A stretch of 64,000 nt of DNA from Isoperla grammatica (taxonomy: Eukaryota > Arthropoda > Insecta > Plecoptera > Perlodidae). Below are positions 31,804 through 42,824 of this stretch, one piece after another. The notes below the pieces were generated by a model, which saw nothing but the letters and a program-made list of their open reading frames with translations, did not search any database and was not told the DNA's origin. Position numbers and translations under genes: made by a program. The stretch lies in assembly GCA_945910005.1 (NCBI GenBank), contig OX246740.1, positions 54,714,638 through 54,778,637 on the forward strand, read 5' to 3'. Each line of letters begins with the position of its first letter. Position 1 is the first letter of the stretch.

Positions 31804-32006
31804 TGCGGCTCCTTTGCGCAGTGGCCTCTTCTTTGACCCTCTGGACGTCCACAGGCGACGCTCCTCCAGATGAAGTCGGCTGTGGCGTCACGACGGGCGA
31901 ACCGGAACTTGAGGTGCTGCTGGCAGTAGCGTCCGGCATACAAGGACCGGGCCGCACGGCATCAAAATCGACCACTCTGTCGCGGCCATCCTCATGAATT
32001 TTTGGA
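31804..32006 (-). CDS. Putative second coding exon of the same gene
   Basis: A good acceptor, TTTTCGTTTTTTGCAG, precedes 32006. The open frame reads PKIHEDGRDRVVDFDAV, then a Ser/Thr/Pro/Gly-rich linker (TASSTSSSGSPVVTPQPTSS) and DVQRVKEEATAQRSR: probably a disordered region. The 3' end is proposed at CGCA before GTGTTA (weak donor), next to the MITE at 31669-31795. It joins in frame to the upstream exon if the GTATAT donor is used there, and in frame to 31306-31466 downstream. Confidence 0.5.
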
Positions 32007-32029
32007 CTGCAAAAAACGAAAATTTAATA

Positions 32030-32330
32030 GGGCACTAGCAACACCAAAAGACAACAATGAAACAAATGAATTGAACTGATGGACAAACAACAAGCTGTCA
32101 AAAATAATTTCTTCTGATTTTGGGAAACAAAACAAAAAAACAAACAAATACACATACAAAACTTTCACTTAGTCGTTGTCTATCATTAAAAGTTTTAAAT
32201 GGCGAGCAGGCACTATTGCTACACTTGTTTTTATTTCTATGGTTGCAATTTTATTATTTTGACAGCTGATGGTTTGCCCATCAGTTCAATTCATTTGTTC
32301 CATTGTTGTCTTTTGGTGTTGCTAGTGCCC
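32030..32330. mobile_element. 301 bp MITE with TA target duplication (family A relative)
   Basis: Perfect-looking ends GGGCACTAGCAACACCAAAA and inverted copy, flanked by TA at 32028-32029 and 32331-32332. Subterminal AACAATGAAACAAATGAATT and CAAGCTGTCAA are shared with family A (20397, 23075, 34329), but the outermost bases differ, so this is a sister family. The TA duplication points to a Tc1/mariner-type mobiliser. It occupies most of the intron between two putative exons of the minus-strand gene. Confidence 0.9.
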
Positions 32331-32389
32331 TATAGCAAACACTTGAAAACAATTACTAAAGTTAAATCATAAATGATACATATACTCAC

Positions 32390-32645
32390 AGCCGACACGA
32401 GTCGCAGTGTCTTTCGCCGCCGTTTCCCGCAATACATTATCTGATTTTCCACCAGGGGTACAAGGTTTTCCCCTGGTAGAATCGTTGTCTACTGTCTTGG
32501 CAACAATCATTGACGTGTTATGGCCATTTTTTAAACGCTTGATTAGCGATTGGAACCGCCCACCTTCACAAAGCTCGCAGATGAGGAATAGACAGTTCTT
32601 TCGTTTCATTTTGCCTTTTTTGGCCGGAACGAAAACCGGCCACAA
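32390..32645 (-). CDS. Putative first coding exon of an unrecognised gene
   Basis: Acceptor-like CTCTTGTGTTACAG precedes 32645. The first in-frame ATG is at 32609-32607, in AAAATGAAA. The frame reads KMKRKNCLFLICELCEGG and continues with a basic segment (FQSLIKRLKNGHNT) and a polar region (TRGKPCTPGGKSDNVLRE). The paired cysteines (CLFLICELC) could bind metal or form disulphides. Two donors are possible: GTGAGT after 32390, the better site but out of frame with the next exon, or GTATAT after 32386, which keeps the frame. No family recognised, and an upstream exon may exist. Confidence 0.5.
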
Positions 32646-32789
32646 CTGTAACACAAGAGAATAGCGAGCATGCTATGACGTGTTGTTATTGAGTAGCAAT
32701 CCTATCATTGGCCGTACTGGTACAGATCTACCACATGTGCATCAGTAATAGTCGGTTCCCATGTCGAAACTAGCAATCAAAAAACATAC

Positions 32790-32796
<7 letters not shown>

Positions 32797-32833
<37 letters not shown>
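32797..32833. repeat. Poly(A) tract, 37 bases
   Basis: Pure A run. It could be a retroposon tail, but no element body was recognised upstream. Confidence 0.9.
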
Positions 32834-32834
<1 letters not shown>

Positions 32835-33484
32835 ACTGGAACTTACAGATGAATAATCAAATCATGTGTATGTACTACGTACATAATCAATCTCGTAAAG
32901 GAAAACACAAAAAAGTGAGTAGAACAGCCGATCAGCTGTTCGCAAGAAATACCATGTTTTATGAATTTCCTAACGATAAGCAAGCAAACACAAGAGGATG
33001 ATAAAGACGTGACATTACCGGATGCATTAGACGATTCAGTAGATTCGTTTTACTTTGTATCCTCTATATACAGCAGACTCCAGCTATACTACTTGAAATC
33101 ACTCAATTTAGGTACCTAGAAAATGATCCACGGCTGTTACTAATGAACGAATACATAAACAAAATAAAACATCGCTGTAACCATGGAGAAATAAAACAGG
33201 GCTGTAATCACGGCCCTCTAGATCTGAATGAGCGTCGCGATGGCGACTTCCTTTACACCGCCTTATAAGTCGGCAGACCTTGGACACTGTCCATATTTAA
33301 CATACGAGAAGGCGGCGACACGCAACACTAGCGCTACTAACGGCAAGAGGTGATACGGCGATGATGGCCGCTTTGTTCAATGTTATTTTCGTACTTTAAA
33401 ACTTGTTATAGTAAAGCTAGCAATTACGCATCAGTGTACTGAAAACATATGTAGTAGACTTGGTTATGATTGGCATCCATAATA
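32834..33484. other. Unique DNA, possible 5' region of the minus-strand gene
   Basis: A CpG-containing patch at about 33215-33370 might include a promoter or first exon. No frame or splice signal confirms this. Confidence 0.3.
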
Positions 33485-34190
33485 GGGAAGTCTCACGCAT
33501 TTTTTTTATTTGCTTACTGGTTACCTCAAGTTAAAATAAACGGGAACTAATTGGTTTCGGCTCGAAAGGTGCATTAACATCGCTTTAACAGCAAGTCAAA
33601 GATATTGCTGTCAAAACACGCTCAGAAACGGACCTGCGCCATCTTGCTCGTGATTTCAAGGTTCTGACGTCATATGTCAGTAAACAATAATTTTATATCA
33701 TACAAATAGTACTGAAATCCCACACTTTAGTAGATTATTGCTCTCATAAGACTCTAACTGAACCAACGTTTATTTATAATTAGTAAATGAACACTTCTCA
33801 ACATTAATTAACAACAATATGTTAAATAATTGCATTATTTTAAACACGTTTTGGTAAATACTGTATCAAAATGTATTTTCTGAAGAAAACAGTGGTATAA
33901 AAGACATTGTTGTAAAGTCACTGCATCCTAGATATTGTAAAATGTCCAACTTAATATCGTTGATATTATTAAGAATACTTCAAGGAGGCAGTTGTTTACA
34001 TGACATAATATGACGTCAAGAGCCGTTTTTCAATTACGGAACAAGAAGTTCCAAATTTCAAACTTAAAATGCTAATAGAATTGGAAATATACGCTTCTCA
34101 GATATAAAAATTATACCGCCCGTATTTTTAGATAATGATGTTCCATTTTTAGGTACTTAGAGGAATATTTATTTTTGATGAGACTTCCCT
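33485..34190. mobile_element. 706 bp TIR element with TA target duplication
   Basis: GGGAAGTCTCA at the left and TGAGACTTCCC at the right, each next to TA (33483-33484 and 34191-34192). The interior is AT-rich and non-coding. A nonautonomous Tc1/mariner-type element fits. No second copy was seen in the window. Confidence 0.75.
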
Positions 34191-34328
34191 ATTGAACCAA
34201 ATTAATCTAAAATAATTCTTATTATTCAAGTAAGGGATGTGCGAAACAATGTGTGTATAACGAACATTACAGGGACCGTTTATGTTATTACGCGTCGCTT
34301 TACGAGGGGTGAATGATGAAAAAGCAAT

Positions 34329-34640
34329 GTACGTGCAACTGACGTAACAGCCGAACTACAACAATGGAATAAATGAATTGAACTGGTGGACAAACAACAA
34401 GCTGTCAAAGTAATATCTTTGCAAAAATAATGAGGAGAAACAATTAGTTGTAACGATAGTAACTGCTCGCCAGTTAAAATTTATCTTCAGTAATGGACAG
34501 CAACTATCTGAAAGTGTTTAAACGTTCTGAACGTTTGTTTTTTTTTCAACTTCAGAACTTCATATATTTTTTTTACAGCTTGTTTGTCCATCGGTTCAAT
34601 TCATTTGTTTCATTGTTGTGTTTTGGTGTTGTGCGTACCC
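34329..34640 (-). mobile_element. MITE family A, inverted copy
   Basis: 312 bp matching 23075-23383 in reverse. The right end GTTGTGCGTACCC is intact and the left end is changed to GTACGTGCAAC. It preserves the undisturbed centre TTCAGTAATGGACAG, confirming the 20397 copy is the one with the insertion. Confidence 0.85.
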
Positions 34641-34674
34641 TATAGGGTTGGGGGGGGGGGTCTGACGTCACACA

Positions 34675-34676
<2 letters not shown>

Positions 34677-34708
<32 letters not shown>
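34677..34708. repeat. (TA)n microsatellite
   Basis: About 15 TA units. Confidence 0.95.
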
Positions 34709-34712
<4 letters not shown>

Positions 34713-35920
34713 CAAGTTATTAGCTACCTGGCTCGCTCTAGGCTTAAAGTACGAAGACAAACTCCAGCCAGCTCGGCCGCCGCCATGAAACTCCAATAGT
34801 GCTATTGTGTGTTTCCCTTGATTTATGTGGCGTGGCATATCCGAGTATTTAAAGCCGCAATTTGTGTTTAATCTGACATGCCTGGCATTGCTGAGTCCGT
34901 TGTGGGGTGGGGGGTGGGGGGCGCTCGAAGAACAATACAACAATCATCCCCGCCCGTCGGCAACTGTGCACTGCTCACACTTGATGAGCACTCTCATCTA
35001 CTGGTAAGCTTGGTTTACCATGAGCTTAAGATGTTCAAAGAATGTTTGTGACGTAGTTGATGGTTCACAGAAAACAGAAGAATTAAAAAGCTGCGACAAA
35101 GATGAAACCTTTGAAGGTTCGAGCATATTATATAGAAACCGGGCATTTAATGTTGACTTTGGTGGTTTACATTAAAATACACATTTCGTTTCATTCGTGT
35201 TTTTCGCTAAGAATTTGTTACTTGGGTTTTAAGTTGATCAGTTTGTAGATCACATGTAAACAAGTAGGGAAAAACTTGTGTCGAATGAATGTGTTTTAAA
35301 ATGGAATGTAAACTACGAAGTAAAAAATTTGAGAAGCTGGATCGCCGAGATGGAAAAAGTGTGAATAAAAAGATGGATGTAACAAAGCTTTTTAAGACAT
35401 ACTATCAAATACTCTAATCAAGTTTGCTAAATAAATATCTGATCCACAAAGTTCCAAATCTCCTAAGTTGTCTTAGCGAAGCAAATCCTCCACTATAGAC
35501 AAATTAATCTCGACGAGTCTCACAATAAATGCATAAATTTAAAAGATAATCAAACGTCTAAAACGAAAACAAAATACATGTTTGAGTTGGGAATTTGTAG
35601 TAGTAACAAGTCAGAGAGCGATGATTGATCTAGCAAAGATTTGCTTTGCTAAACCAACTGAAATCTCTTGCAAGCTCGCGTACATTATCTACCGCGCTAT
35701 GAGTTCTGCATGTTGTGTTGTACACGATTCCTGTGTAGATATAGTCAGGAAAGTGCTGAACAAACACTAATTATCCTCCAATTGTTATTCTCCCGTATTC
35801 CCAAAGGAAGTCTACTGTAAGGCAAATATGTTCCTCTTCAGCCTATTAGTGAGTGGGATAGTTGGGAAGGAATTCCAGCGGGATATGTGTGAACTAAATC
35901 CAAGAGTTCACCTTATGGTT
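34709..35920. other. Intergenic DNA, no supported gene
   Basis: Small frames such as the 62-codon one at 35582-35770 lack splice signals, codon bias or recognised similarity. Confidence 0.4.
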
Positions 35921-36266
35921 GATTTACGTCAAAACCGCACAATATTTTCATTTTTAAATTATATCTCAAGAATGGACTTCAAAATCGAAAATCTGAGTCA
36001 ACAGCGCACTGTGGTTTATTAATCTCTACATACTGAATGCTGTAAATGTGTCTAACATTATAATCAGTATTGTTTTTGTTTTTAATTAATGTTATTACTA
36101 ATTATCGATTTATTAATCAAAATCATTACACTAATTGTTATAATATTTCATTCAGTCTGTAGGGTTTACCAAAACACAGTGCGCTGTTGACTCAGGTATT
36201 CGATTTTGTGTTGCAATCTTGAGATATAATTAAAAAATTAAAATTATCTGCAGTTTTTGACGTAGA
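35921..36266. mobile_element. ~346 bp foldback element
   Basis: TGAGTCAACAGCGCACTGTG (about 35994-36013) is inverted at 36172-36193 (CACAGTGCGCTGTTGACTCA). The pairing continues outward through TATATCTCAAGA/TCTTGAGATATA and ACGTCAAAA/TTTTGACGT, and inward through CTACATACTGAATG/CATTCAGTCTGTAG. Arms are imperfect, so this is older than the 25-30 kb foldback. Confidence 0.8.
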
Positions 36267-36383
36267 GGTACCTGGGGATAAGCGGTGGCCCAAACTGACC
36301 TCACGAATAGAATCTCGCGTGATACCGCTGTTCTATTATAGCAACGCTGTAGGAATTGATTAATTGATACGTGTTACAGTAAT

Positions 36384-36583
36384 NNNNNNNNNNNNNNNNN
36401 NNNNNNNNNNNNNNNNNNNNNNNNNNNNNNNNNNNNNNNNNNNNNNNNNNNNNNNNNNNNNNNNNNNNNNNNNNNNNNNNNNNNNNNNNNNNNNNNNNNN
36501 NNNNNNNNNNNNNNNNNNNNNNNNNNNNNNNNNNNNNNNNNNNNNNNNNNNNNNNNNNNNNNNNNNNNNNNNNNNNNNNNNNN
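36384..36583. other. Assembly gap, 200 Ns
   Basis: Exactly 200 unknown bases, an arbitrary scaffold gap. Frames across it are artefacts. Confidence 1.
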
Positions 36584-36999
36584 GGGTGGCCCTACCGGAA
36601 GCCAAAATATGAATTTTATTGTAATCTGTAGAAATTAAAAGACTAGTAGAAAAGAGAAAAAAAGGCAGAGCTGTTTCAAAACAGTCCACAGATTGATAAG
36701 TGCAAACACAGGTGCAAATAATATGTTCGTTTCCACGCCGGCGACCTAATCAAAAGAAATGACATGCAACGCCATCTGTTGACGGAATGCAGAACTGACT
36801 CCGTGTACATTGATGGCGTCGATCCAATTTCCGTACCGCGCGTACATTTGCCACAGTGCAGGGTAATCTATTTTATAAATTGAGCGGTTAATGGTTATAC
36901 AATCGAATCAATACATTAATTATGCCACTGATCGGAATGCCGTGCACTAATTGACATTCCAATAGTACATTCCAATAGTACAGTGAACACCATACGATA

Positions 37000-37118
37000 G
37001 AGGTGGCTAAGCGGTATCAAGAGAGATTCTAGTTCGAGAGGTCGCCGGTTAAATTGAAGTTTCTTCCGACGTCTTCCACAGTCATCAAGAAAGTAAATGC
37101 AGGGATTGACTCCTATAT
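37000..37118 (+). mobile_element. tRNA-derived SINE, family with TTCCGACGT body
   Basis: AGGTGGCTAAGCGGTATCAA is an A-box (TGGCTAAGCGG) with a tRNA-like head, and GCCGGTTAAATTG is a decayed B-box. The body CTTCCGACGTCTTCCACAG and AAATGCAGGGATTGA matches TTTCCGACGTTTTCCTCAG and GAATGCTTGGATTGA at 60862-60902. Confidence 0.6.
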
Positions 37119-37431
37119 AAGTAGAAAATTGGAACGTTTCTTTTCTCATGTTTGTCTGCTAAACTATAGCTAATAGAGCGAAACCGCTGCCTATGTCAGC
37201 TCACCTAGGGACCGCTCTAGGTATCCATTAACACCACTGACTGCTTTGGACGGAGATACCCTGAATTTGGCGAATAACGACGGTGATGATTTCCCCCGCC
37301 GAAATAAAGCTTTAATCAATAAAATCGAAAATCACCCCGACAAAAAAAAAGAAGAAAGCCATCGGAAATTCCTTCCCAACTACCCAATTCGTTAGAGATG
37401 ATGATATTTGGGGTTTAAAGGTCACATATTT

Positions 37432-37600
37432 TTGCAACGAGACTAATTGAGACGATGAGTGGGTGATTATGAGGATGGAAAAACGCCACATGACATTCAT
37501 GCCCAAGCCAGGATTCGAACCTGGAACGCAGAGACCGCGGTTTACTAGACCAACGCCTAATCGACCTCGGCCAACTGCGTCGGCTACCACTTCGTTAGTC
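37432..37600 (-). mobile_element. tRNA-derived SINE, family C
   Basis: On the minus strand: A-box region TGGCCGAGGTCGATTAGGCG, then TTGGTCTAGTAAACCGCGG, and a perfect B-box GGTTCGAATCC within CCAGGTTCGAATCCTGGC. The tail runs through the reverse of GAGACGATGAGTGGGTGA. A 5'-truncated copy with the same tail is at 45702-45815. Confidence 0.75.
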
Positions 37601-37619
37601 CCTGAAGAGGGGCACATCA

Positions 37620-38358
37620 GGTAAGTGGACTCTACAGCAGGGATTTCTACGAAATATTATTATTAGGTACTCTTGTTGTGCAATATGTTCGTTTGTTTGC
37701 CTACAACAATCACTTATTGTACGGAGTATGTCCGCCAACAATATCCGTGACATTCATAGTTCCCACGTGACGTCACAGCGGCCATGATTGCGACACAATT
37801 GATGAGGACCAATCCTAGATCATTGGCAAATACTATTCAAATTTAATAAATAAGCCTAATTTAGAATTTAAAAAGTAAACATAAATAATAAAAAAAAACA
37901 AAAAAATATTACACATACAAATTGTGTTTCAAAAACAGGCGAATTTTTGAAGAAGTAAGAATTTCTGTGTTCTACCGCAACAGCCTTCAATTGTTTCTCC
38001 ATGGCAACGACAAAGTTTGATCACAAATGTGGCCGCCACGCGCAAAGAAGTGACGTACGTGCAACCTATGAATACTGTGCACGTGAATCTGGAACACGTC
38101 AGAAGATCTGAGAAAGTGAGGGATATCTCCCTCGGGAGTGAGGAGGAGGGGAGAGGGGGGGGGGGGGGGTGTGACGTCACTTGTTTCGCAACCACAGCCG
38201 CCCGGATCGGTGAGTGATGTTGATGGAAAAGGGATTCCGTCTCGAGGTGGCTGACAGGCAACTGATTGTATCGAATGCGGGGGTTGGATTGGATTTGTCC
38301 CACTCTCGGATTGCGTGGGGGGGGGGGGGGGGGGGGGCGCTCGGCCCACAGATAATTG
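37620..38358. other. Intergenic DNA with two long G runs
   Basis: G runs at about 38155-38169 and 38318-38337. No gene seen. Frames here are read through the homopolymers. Confidence 0.45.
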
Positions 38359-38360
38359 GA

Positions 38361-38948
38361 CGAACACCAGTGGCGGATGATCTGGAGCGAGTCAACTGTG
38401 CGGACCGCGGATTAACTTAACGAAATGTAATTAAGTTAAGAGTACCCGACACAATAATTAGCGGTGTTTTACACAAATCGCTTCAAATATTTTTTGTTAG
38501 TATCTTTAAAATAATACTTGATATCAACATTTTAGGATATTGAGGGGCTAGATATAACAGTGCGAAAGTCAACCTGCTCTGCGATGTCTCTCACAGTTAC
38601 CACCAACCCCCAAACAAAAAAAGACCCCAAAAGCGTTAAAGAGGTCGCAGCTCTTTGCAATGGTCTCGAGGAACGAACACCAGTGGCGGATGATCTGGAG
38701 CGACTCAACTGTGTGCGGACCGCGGATTAACTTAACGAAATGTAATTAAGTTAAGAGTACCCGACACAATAATTAGCGGTGTTTTACACAAATCGCTTCA
38801 AATATTTTTTGTTAGTACCTTTAAAATAATACTTGATATCAACATTTTAGGATATTGAGGGGCTAGATAGAACAGTGCGAAAGTCAACCTGCTCTGCGAT
38901 GTCTCTCACAGTTACCACCAACCCCCAAACAAAAAAAGACCCCAAAAG
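38361..38948 (+). repeat. Tandem duplication, ~273 bp copies offset 313 bp
   Basis: CGAACACCAGTGGCGGATGA starts both copies (38361 and 38674), and both end in CAAACAAAAAAAGACCCCAA. They differ at only a few bases, so the event is recent. CAGTGGCGGATGATCTGG inside each resembles a hAT terminus. The second copy is followed by AGGGGCTAGATA, a short internal piece of the unit, marking a third incomplete copy. Confidence 0.9.
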
Positions 38949-41427
38949 AGGGGCTAGATATTGTCAAGACCTAAGATAATCTCCATAAACAAGATTATAA
39001 CATGGATTTTGTTTGAATAAAATCAGTGAATTTGAGATCGCATTCAAATCCATTTGTATTGACTGTTGCAGTAAATAGACGGACACGGATGTTTACATAA
39101 ATTGCATCTTACGAGGCAACTAGGGGACATTTGGATCTCATCAGGGTAAAAATGGACCAAATAGAACTGTCTTTTAGTTCATTCTTTTGCGTACACGGAC
39201 AGATAAAAGGAATTAAAATACATTTACTAAAAACTAAGTTACAAAATCTTGAGTACGGAACCATATCGTATAACGTGCCCTTTAATCCCCACCCACAAAA
39301 AAGGTAGTATTTTACTTCATAACGTGCAACACAGGAATAAACTGCATTATACGCATAAATATATTGAAACAAAATACGTCATGTATGTGGTTGATTGTGT
39401 AAGATTAAGAAAGATGAAGGAGAAAAAACGAACAAATTATTAGAGGTGACATAGGGAGTAGATTAAAGCTCGAGTCCTCGGATAACCAGCTTACAAGACA
39501 TTTCAGCTTGCTCATCCGTCAACGTGCCGGTAAGTATAGCGACTACTTTCCCCGCAGCACTAGTTCTATCTCTCACCGTCGGGCAGCGCTCAAACCAGAA
39601 CTGTGCCGCCATCTACACAACCATCTTAAAACGATTTCATTGACGTCATCACATTCACAAATTTATAGAGCCTTCCAAATATGAAAATCAATAAGATTAC
39701 TCGTAGAATTTCGAACCCAATTTCAAATTATGAGTAATTTTAATCACCCTGCGTAGACACATGAGATTGTTATTTGCTTTCGTTAATTTTTTTTCTCCGA
39801 AAAGGGACACGTTTCATTGTTTCTCGGTTGAATTGAAACTTCGCGCGCGCGTGGTATGCATATCTTCGCTCACGAGTTGTTTGGACCGAGGTGTTTTGAA
39901 TCTGTTTGAAATGAAATCCATCCATCAGACTCGACTCGACGCGGCGCGTAACAGGTTCGATAGTAGCGTGTGAGTGAGTGACTCTACCACCAACACACTC
40001 GTCGGCGCACACACGCACTGATAGAGACGATCTTCGCGCAACACCTCGTGCGTGTACACATACGTGAGTACAATAGTTACACTTGGATCGTGCACGAGGT
40101 TACACCCACCACTGTCTGAGTGTCTGATGTGTCGTCACCCGGCCACATGTCCCGTGTAATTATAGACTAGCACAACATGGTGTAGTATTTATTCGGCCGA
40201 GGTTTTTCGCTCATTCTTGTAATTCCACACAAATAACACCTCATGTCGACGAAAATACACCAACACAACGAGGAACCATGTATAAATACGATGCTGTGTG
40301 CATTTTTCTTGGCAGTCGAAGCGAAACGTACTCAATGGAAGGAATGCCTTGACCTACTTATGGGTTATTATAGCGAGAAAAGCGCAAGTTAAGTTATATA
40401 TATATATTTTTTTACTAGGTGCAATAAAAATTGCCACACATTACCCAAGATGTATATTTTTTGAACTGTAGTTGCGCAATATTTAATACTGGTCGTTGAC
40501 CGAGTTCAATGACGTAGTGGATGGTCCGATAGAAAGTAAATATAAATATGTAGATATAGACGCCCGCCCCTAACCTCACAATTGTTAAAAAAGATAAATA
40601 TGTATTTATTATCCGCGTTGCCTTGATCTTTGGCTGTTTGGTTGATAGTGCGTGCGTGTGCGGCGTCTTTTAAGATTGGTATTCCGATCCGACTTTTCGA
40701 AGAAATAAAAATATAATTGTAAATGTAAAAAAATTGTAATTTAAAAAAAAAATATTGTCGACGAACTTTGAACCGTTAAAGGCATGACCTGCGCGATAAG
40801 ACGGCAAAAGTTTTGAATATTATGTTTTCCCGCCGCGGCTCTCCTGTCGACAAGTAGTCGATTTATATCGCCTTCCATTCGTTATCATCACATTGTTGAA
40901 TGACGGAAGTTCAGTGCCAACAATGTCTCTTACAATGGACAATTAACTGGTGTCAATGATCCTACTAGAAGTGTTGTAAACGACGATCAATCAAATCAAG
41001 CTCCACTTACATTCTAATTTAATTTCCCTACACATCTTCACGGCTTGTCATAACGAGTAGCAGTTAATTGGTATCAGTTAATTGCGTGTGTTAAGCACGT
41101 GTGCACTTCAGTGATACCACTAACCACACTAAAAAACACTATAAGAGTTTGTTTATCAGCGCACTGCATGTTTACATCGTGTCTTGCTTCATCGGTTATA
41201 TCACCAAGTCACAGTGGTACACGTGTTTGTGTTTGACAAGTCATGACAACAATAGGTGGGCGTGATATGTGCGCATGCGCATATACCTATATGCACTCGT
41301 TCTTATCACGAGCGGGAGATGAAGATGTATTACATAAGTCTGTATTTACTAACAGTTAGTTTGTGGCCCCCGGAAGTCACCGGTGTAACAGAATATCTTT
41401 ACCCTTGGAATATTATTTCTCAGAGTG
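38949..41427. other. Intergenic DNA, no supported gene
   Basis: Unique AT-rich sequence with CpG-containing stretches near 39470-39620 and 39840-40150. Frames such as 39761-39973 lack further support. Confidence 0.4.
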
Positions 41428-41564
41428 CGTTACACGTTGCGAAGCGAACTTCAGAAGAAAACGTGGGGTCTCAGAATAATCTGAACCTAGCCGAACCAAA
41501 CGTAACCTAACTTATCATAACCTAATCTAACCCAGTATAACCCCTTTGTTCGCAACGTGTAACG
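41428..41564. mobile_element. 137 bp MITE with internal CCTAA-like motifs
   Basis: Perfect 16 bp inverted ends CGTTACACGTTGCGAA and TTCGCAACGTGTAACG. The interior holds degenerate telomere-like sequence (GTAACCTAACTTATCATAAC, CTAATCTAACCC). Non-coding. Confidence 0.8.
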
Positions 41565-42371
41565 GCTGCTTAGTGAGCGCGGGTATTAGTAATGATGGGC
41601 TATGCGTAAAGATATTCCAATACACCGGTCTTGCAACTATTGGGTCTCCCATTCAGTCCAAGATTTTACGACAAATGTATTCATTATAGTATGCATATAT
41701 ACTCAGATATAGTATTTAAAATATAAATTTGATAACACAAAATGTAGATAGCACAAGTGAAATGAATGTACTTGTTACAAGACAACCGTACCGACGCGGT
41801 ACGAGTGACTAATTGGTGACCAAGCAGCGATCGGTATCTGAAATGTTATTTGTCTACGAATCACCATGACCAAATCATCGGTAAAGTAAAGTTGTTTCGG
41901 GATAACTTACATTTGGCTAATTTAATTAACTTATCATGTAACATGGGTTTCATGCTTGTGTACCGGTAAAAAGTAAAAACAAAAACGTTTAATAAAAAAT
42001 ACTATTGTATTGTATATAATATTTCTTTCTGGCCCTGTTTTTGGTCCCAAATTAAAAATGATGATAAATTAGTAATCAATTCACAATATCGTGTCAAGGC
42101 TGATTGATGAAAAGAAGTAAAGGCTACTGTGCGACCCCTTCCATCACTTATAATACGTAGGCCCTATCTAGTACACTACTACGTTAGATGAGCGCGCGCC
42201 AACGTACCTCGTTACATAAGTCACCTGCAAACCCATTCACTCGCTCGGATTCAGTTGCAGCACAGCTTGCAGCGCCGACTTGCGAAATATCTATCACAAT
42301 CAGGTCTCAAGTCTCGTGTCGGACGAGAATAAAACGAGATTTCGGAATCATAAGTTCAACGTTCTAATTGA
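41565..42371. other. Intergenic DNA, nothing recognised
   Basis: No gene, RNA or element seen. Confidence 0.4.
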
Positions 42372-42687
42372 ATGGGGCTTTGCACGCAAAGCTTGACGTA
42401 GAATGCGCCACCACCGTCCAAGCCCAAATCCATGACCTGCTGGATGGGTAAATCAGCGCGGACAAGGTCTACTTGACCCATCCAGCAGGCTGTGATGGGA
42501 GCATTTTGCCAAAGAGATTGGAATAGAAGTAGCGCCACCATAGTTCGAGCTCAAGTCCAGAGCCTCCTGGATGGGTAAATCAGCCCTTTTTCATGGCTAA
42601 GTTTTGCGGAGATCAAGTAGACCTTGTCTGAGGGCAGGGACGGTGCTGGCGCTGCTAGTGGAAACAAGTCGCAGTGCAAAGCCCCAT
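42372..42687. mobile_element. 316 bp TIR element with internal inverted repeats
   Basis: Ends ATGGGGCTTTGCAC and GTGCAAAGCCCCAT are a perfect 14 bp inverted repeat. Inside, CCTGCTGGATGGGT (about 42435) faces ACCCATCCAGCAGG (about 42475), and TCCTGGATGGGTAAATCAGC recurs at about 42566. AAGGTCTACTTG and reversed CAAGTAGACCTT form a further internal pair. Confidence 0.75.
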
Positions 42688-42824
42688 CATAATATGGTAA
42701 TCGTAATTATATTGTACACAATTTACTACGAAGAAAACAATTTATGGTATCTCCCATGAAAAATAATTATTCTTTGTTATATTATAGCACCTTTTTTTCT
42801 ATAACTATCACAAAATATCATACT

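Noticed and set aside
35582..35770. 62-codon frame MSWEFVVVTS
   Set aside because: No start context, splice signal or similarity beyond chance.
36360..36689. Frames spanning the N run
   Set aside because: Artefacts of translating 200 unknown bases.
37500..37600. Functional tRNA gene
   Set aside because: A- and B-boxes are present, but the acceptor stem does not pair, and the same sequence recurs with a shared non-tRNA tail at 45.7 kb, so it is a SINE.
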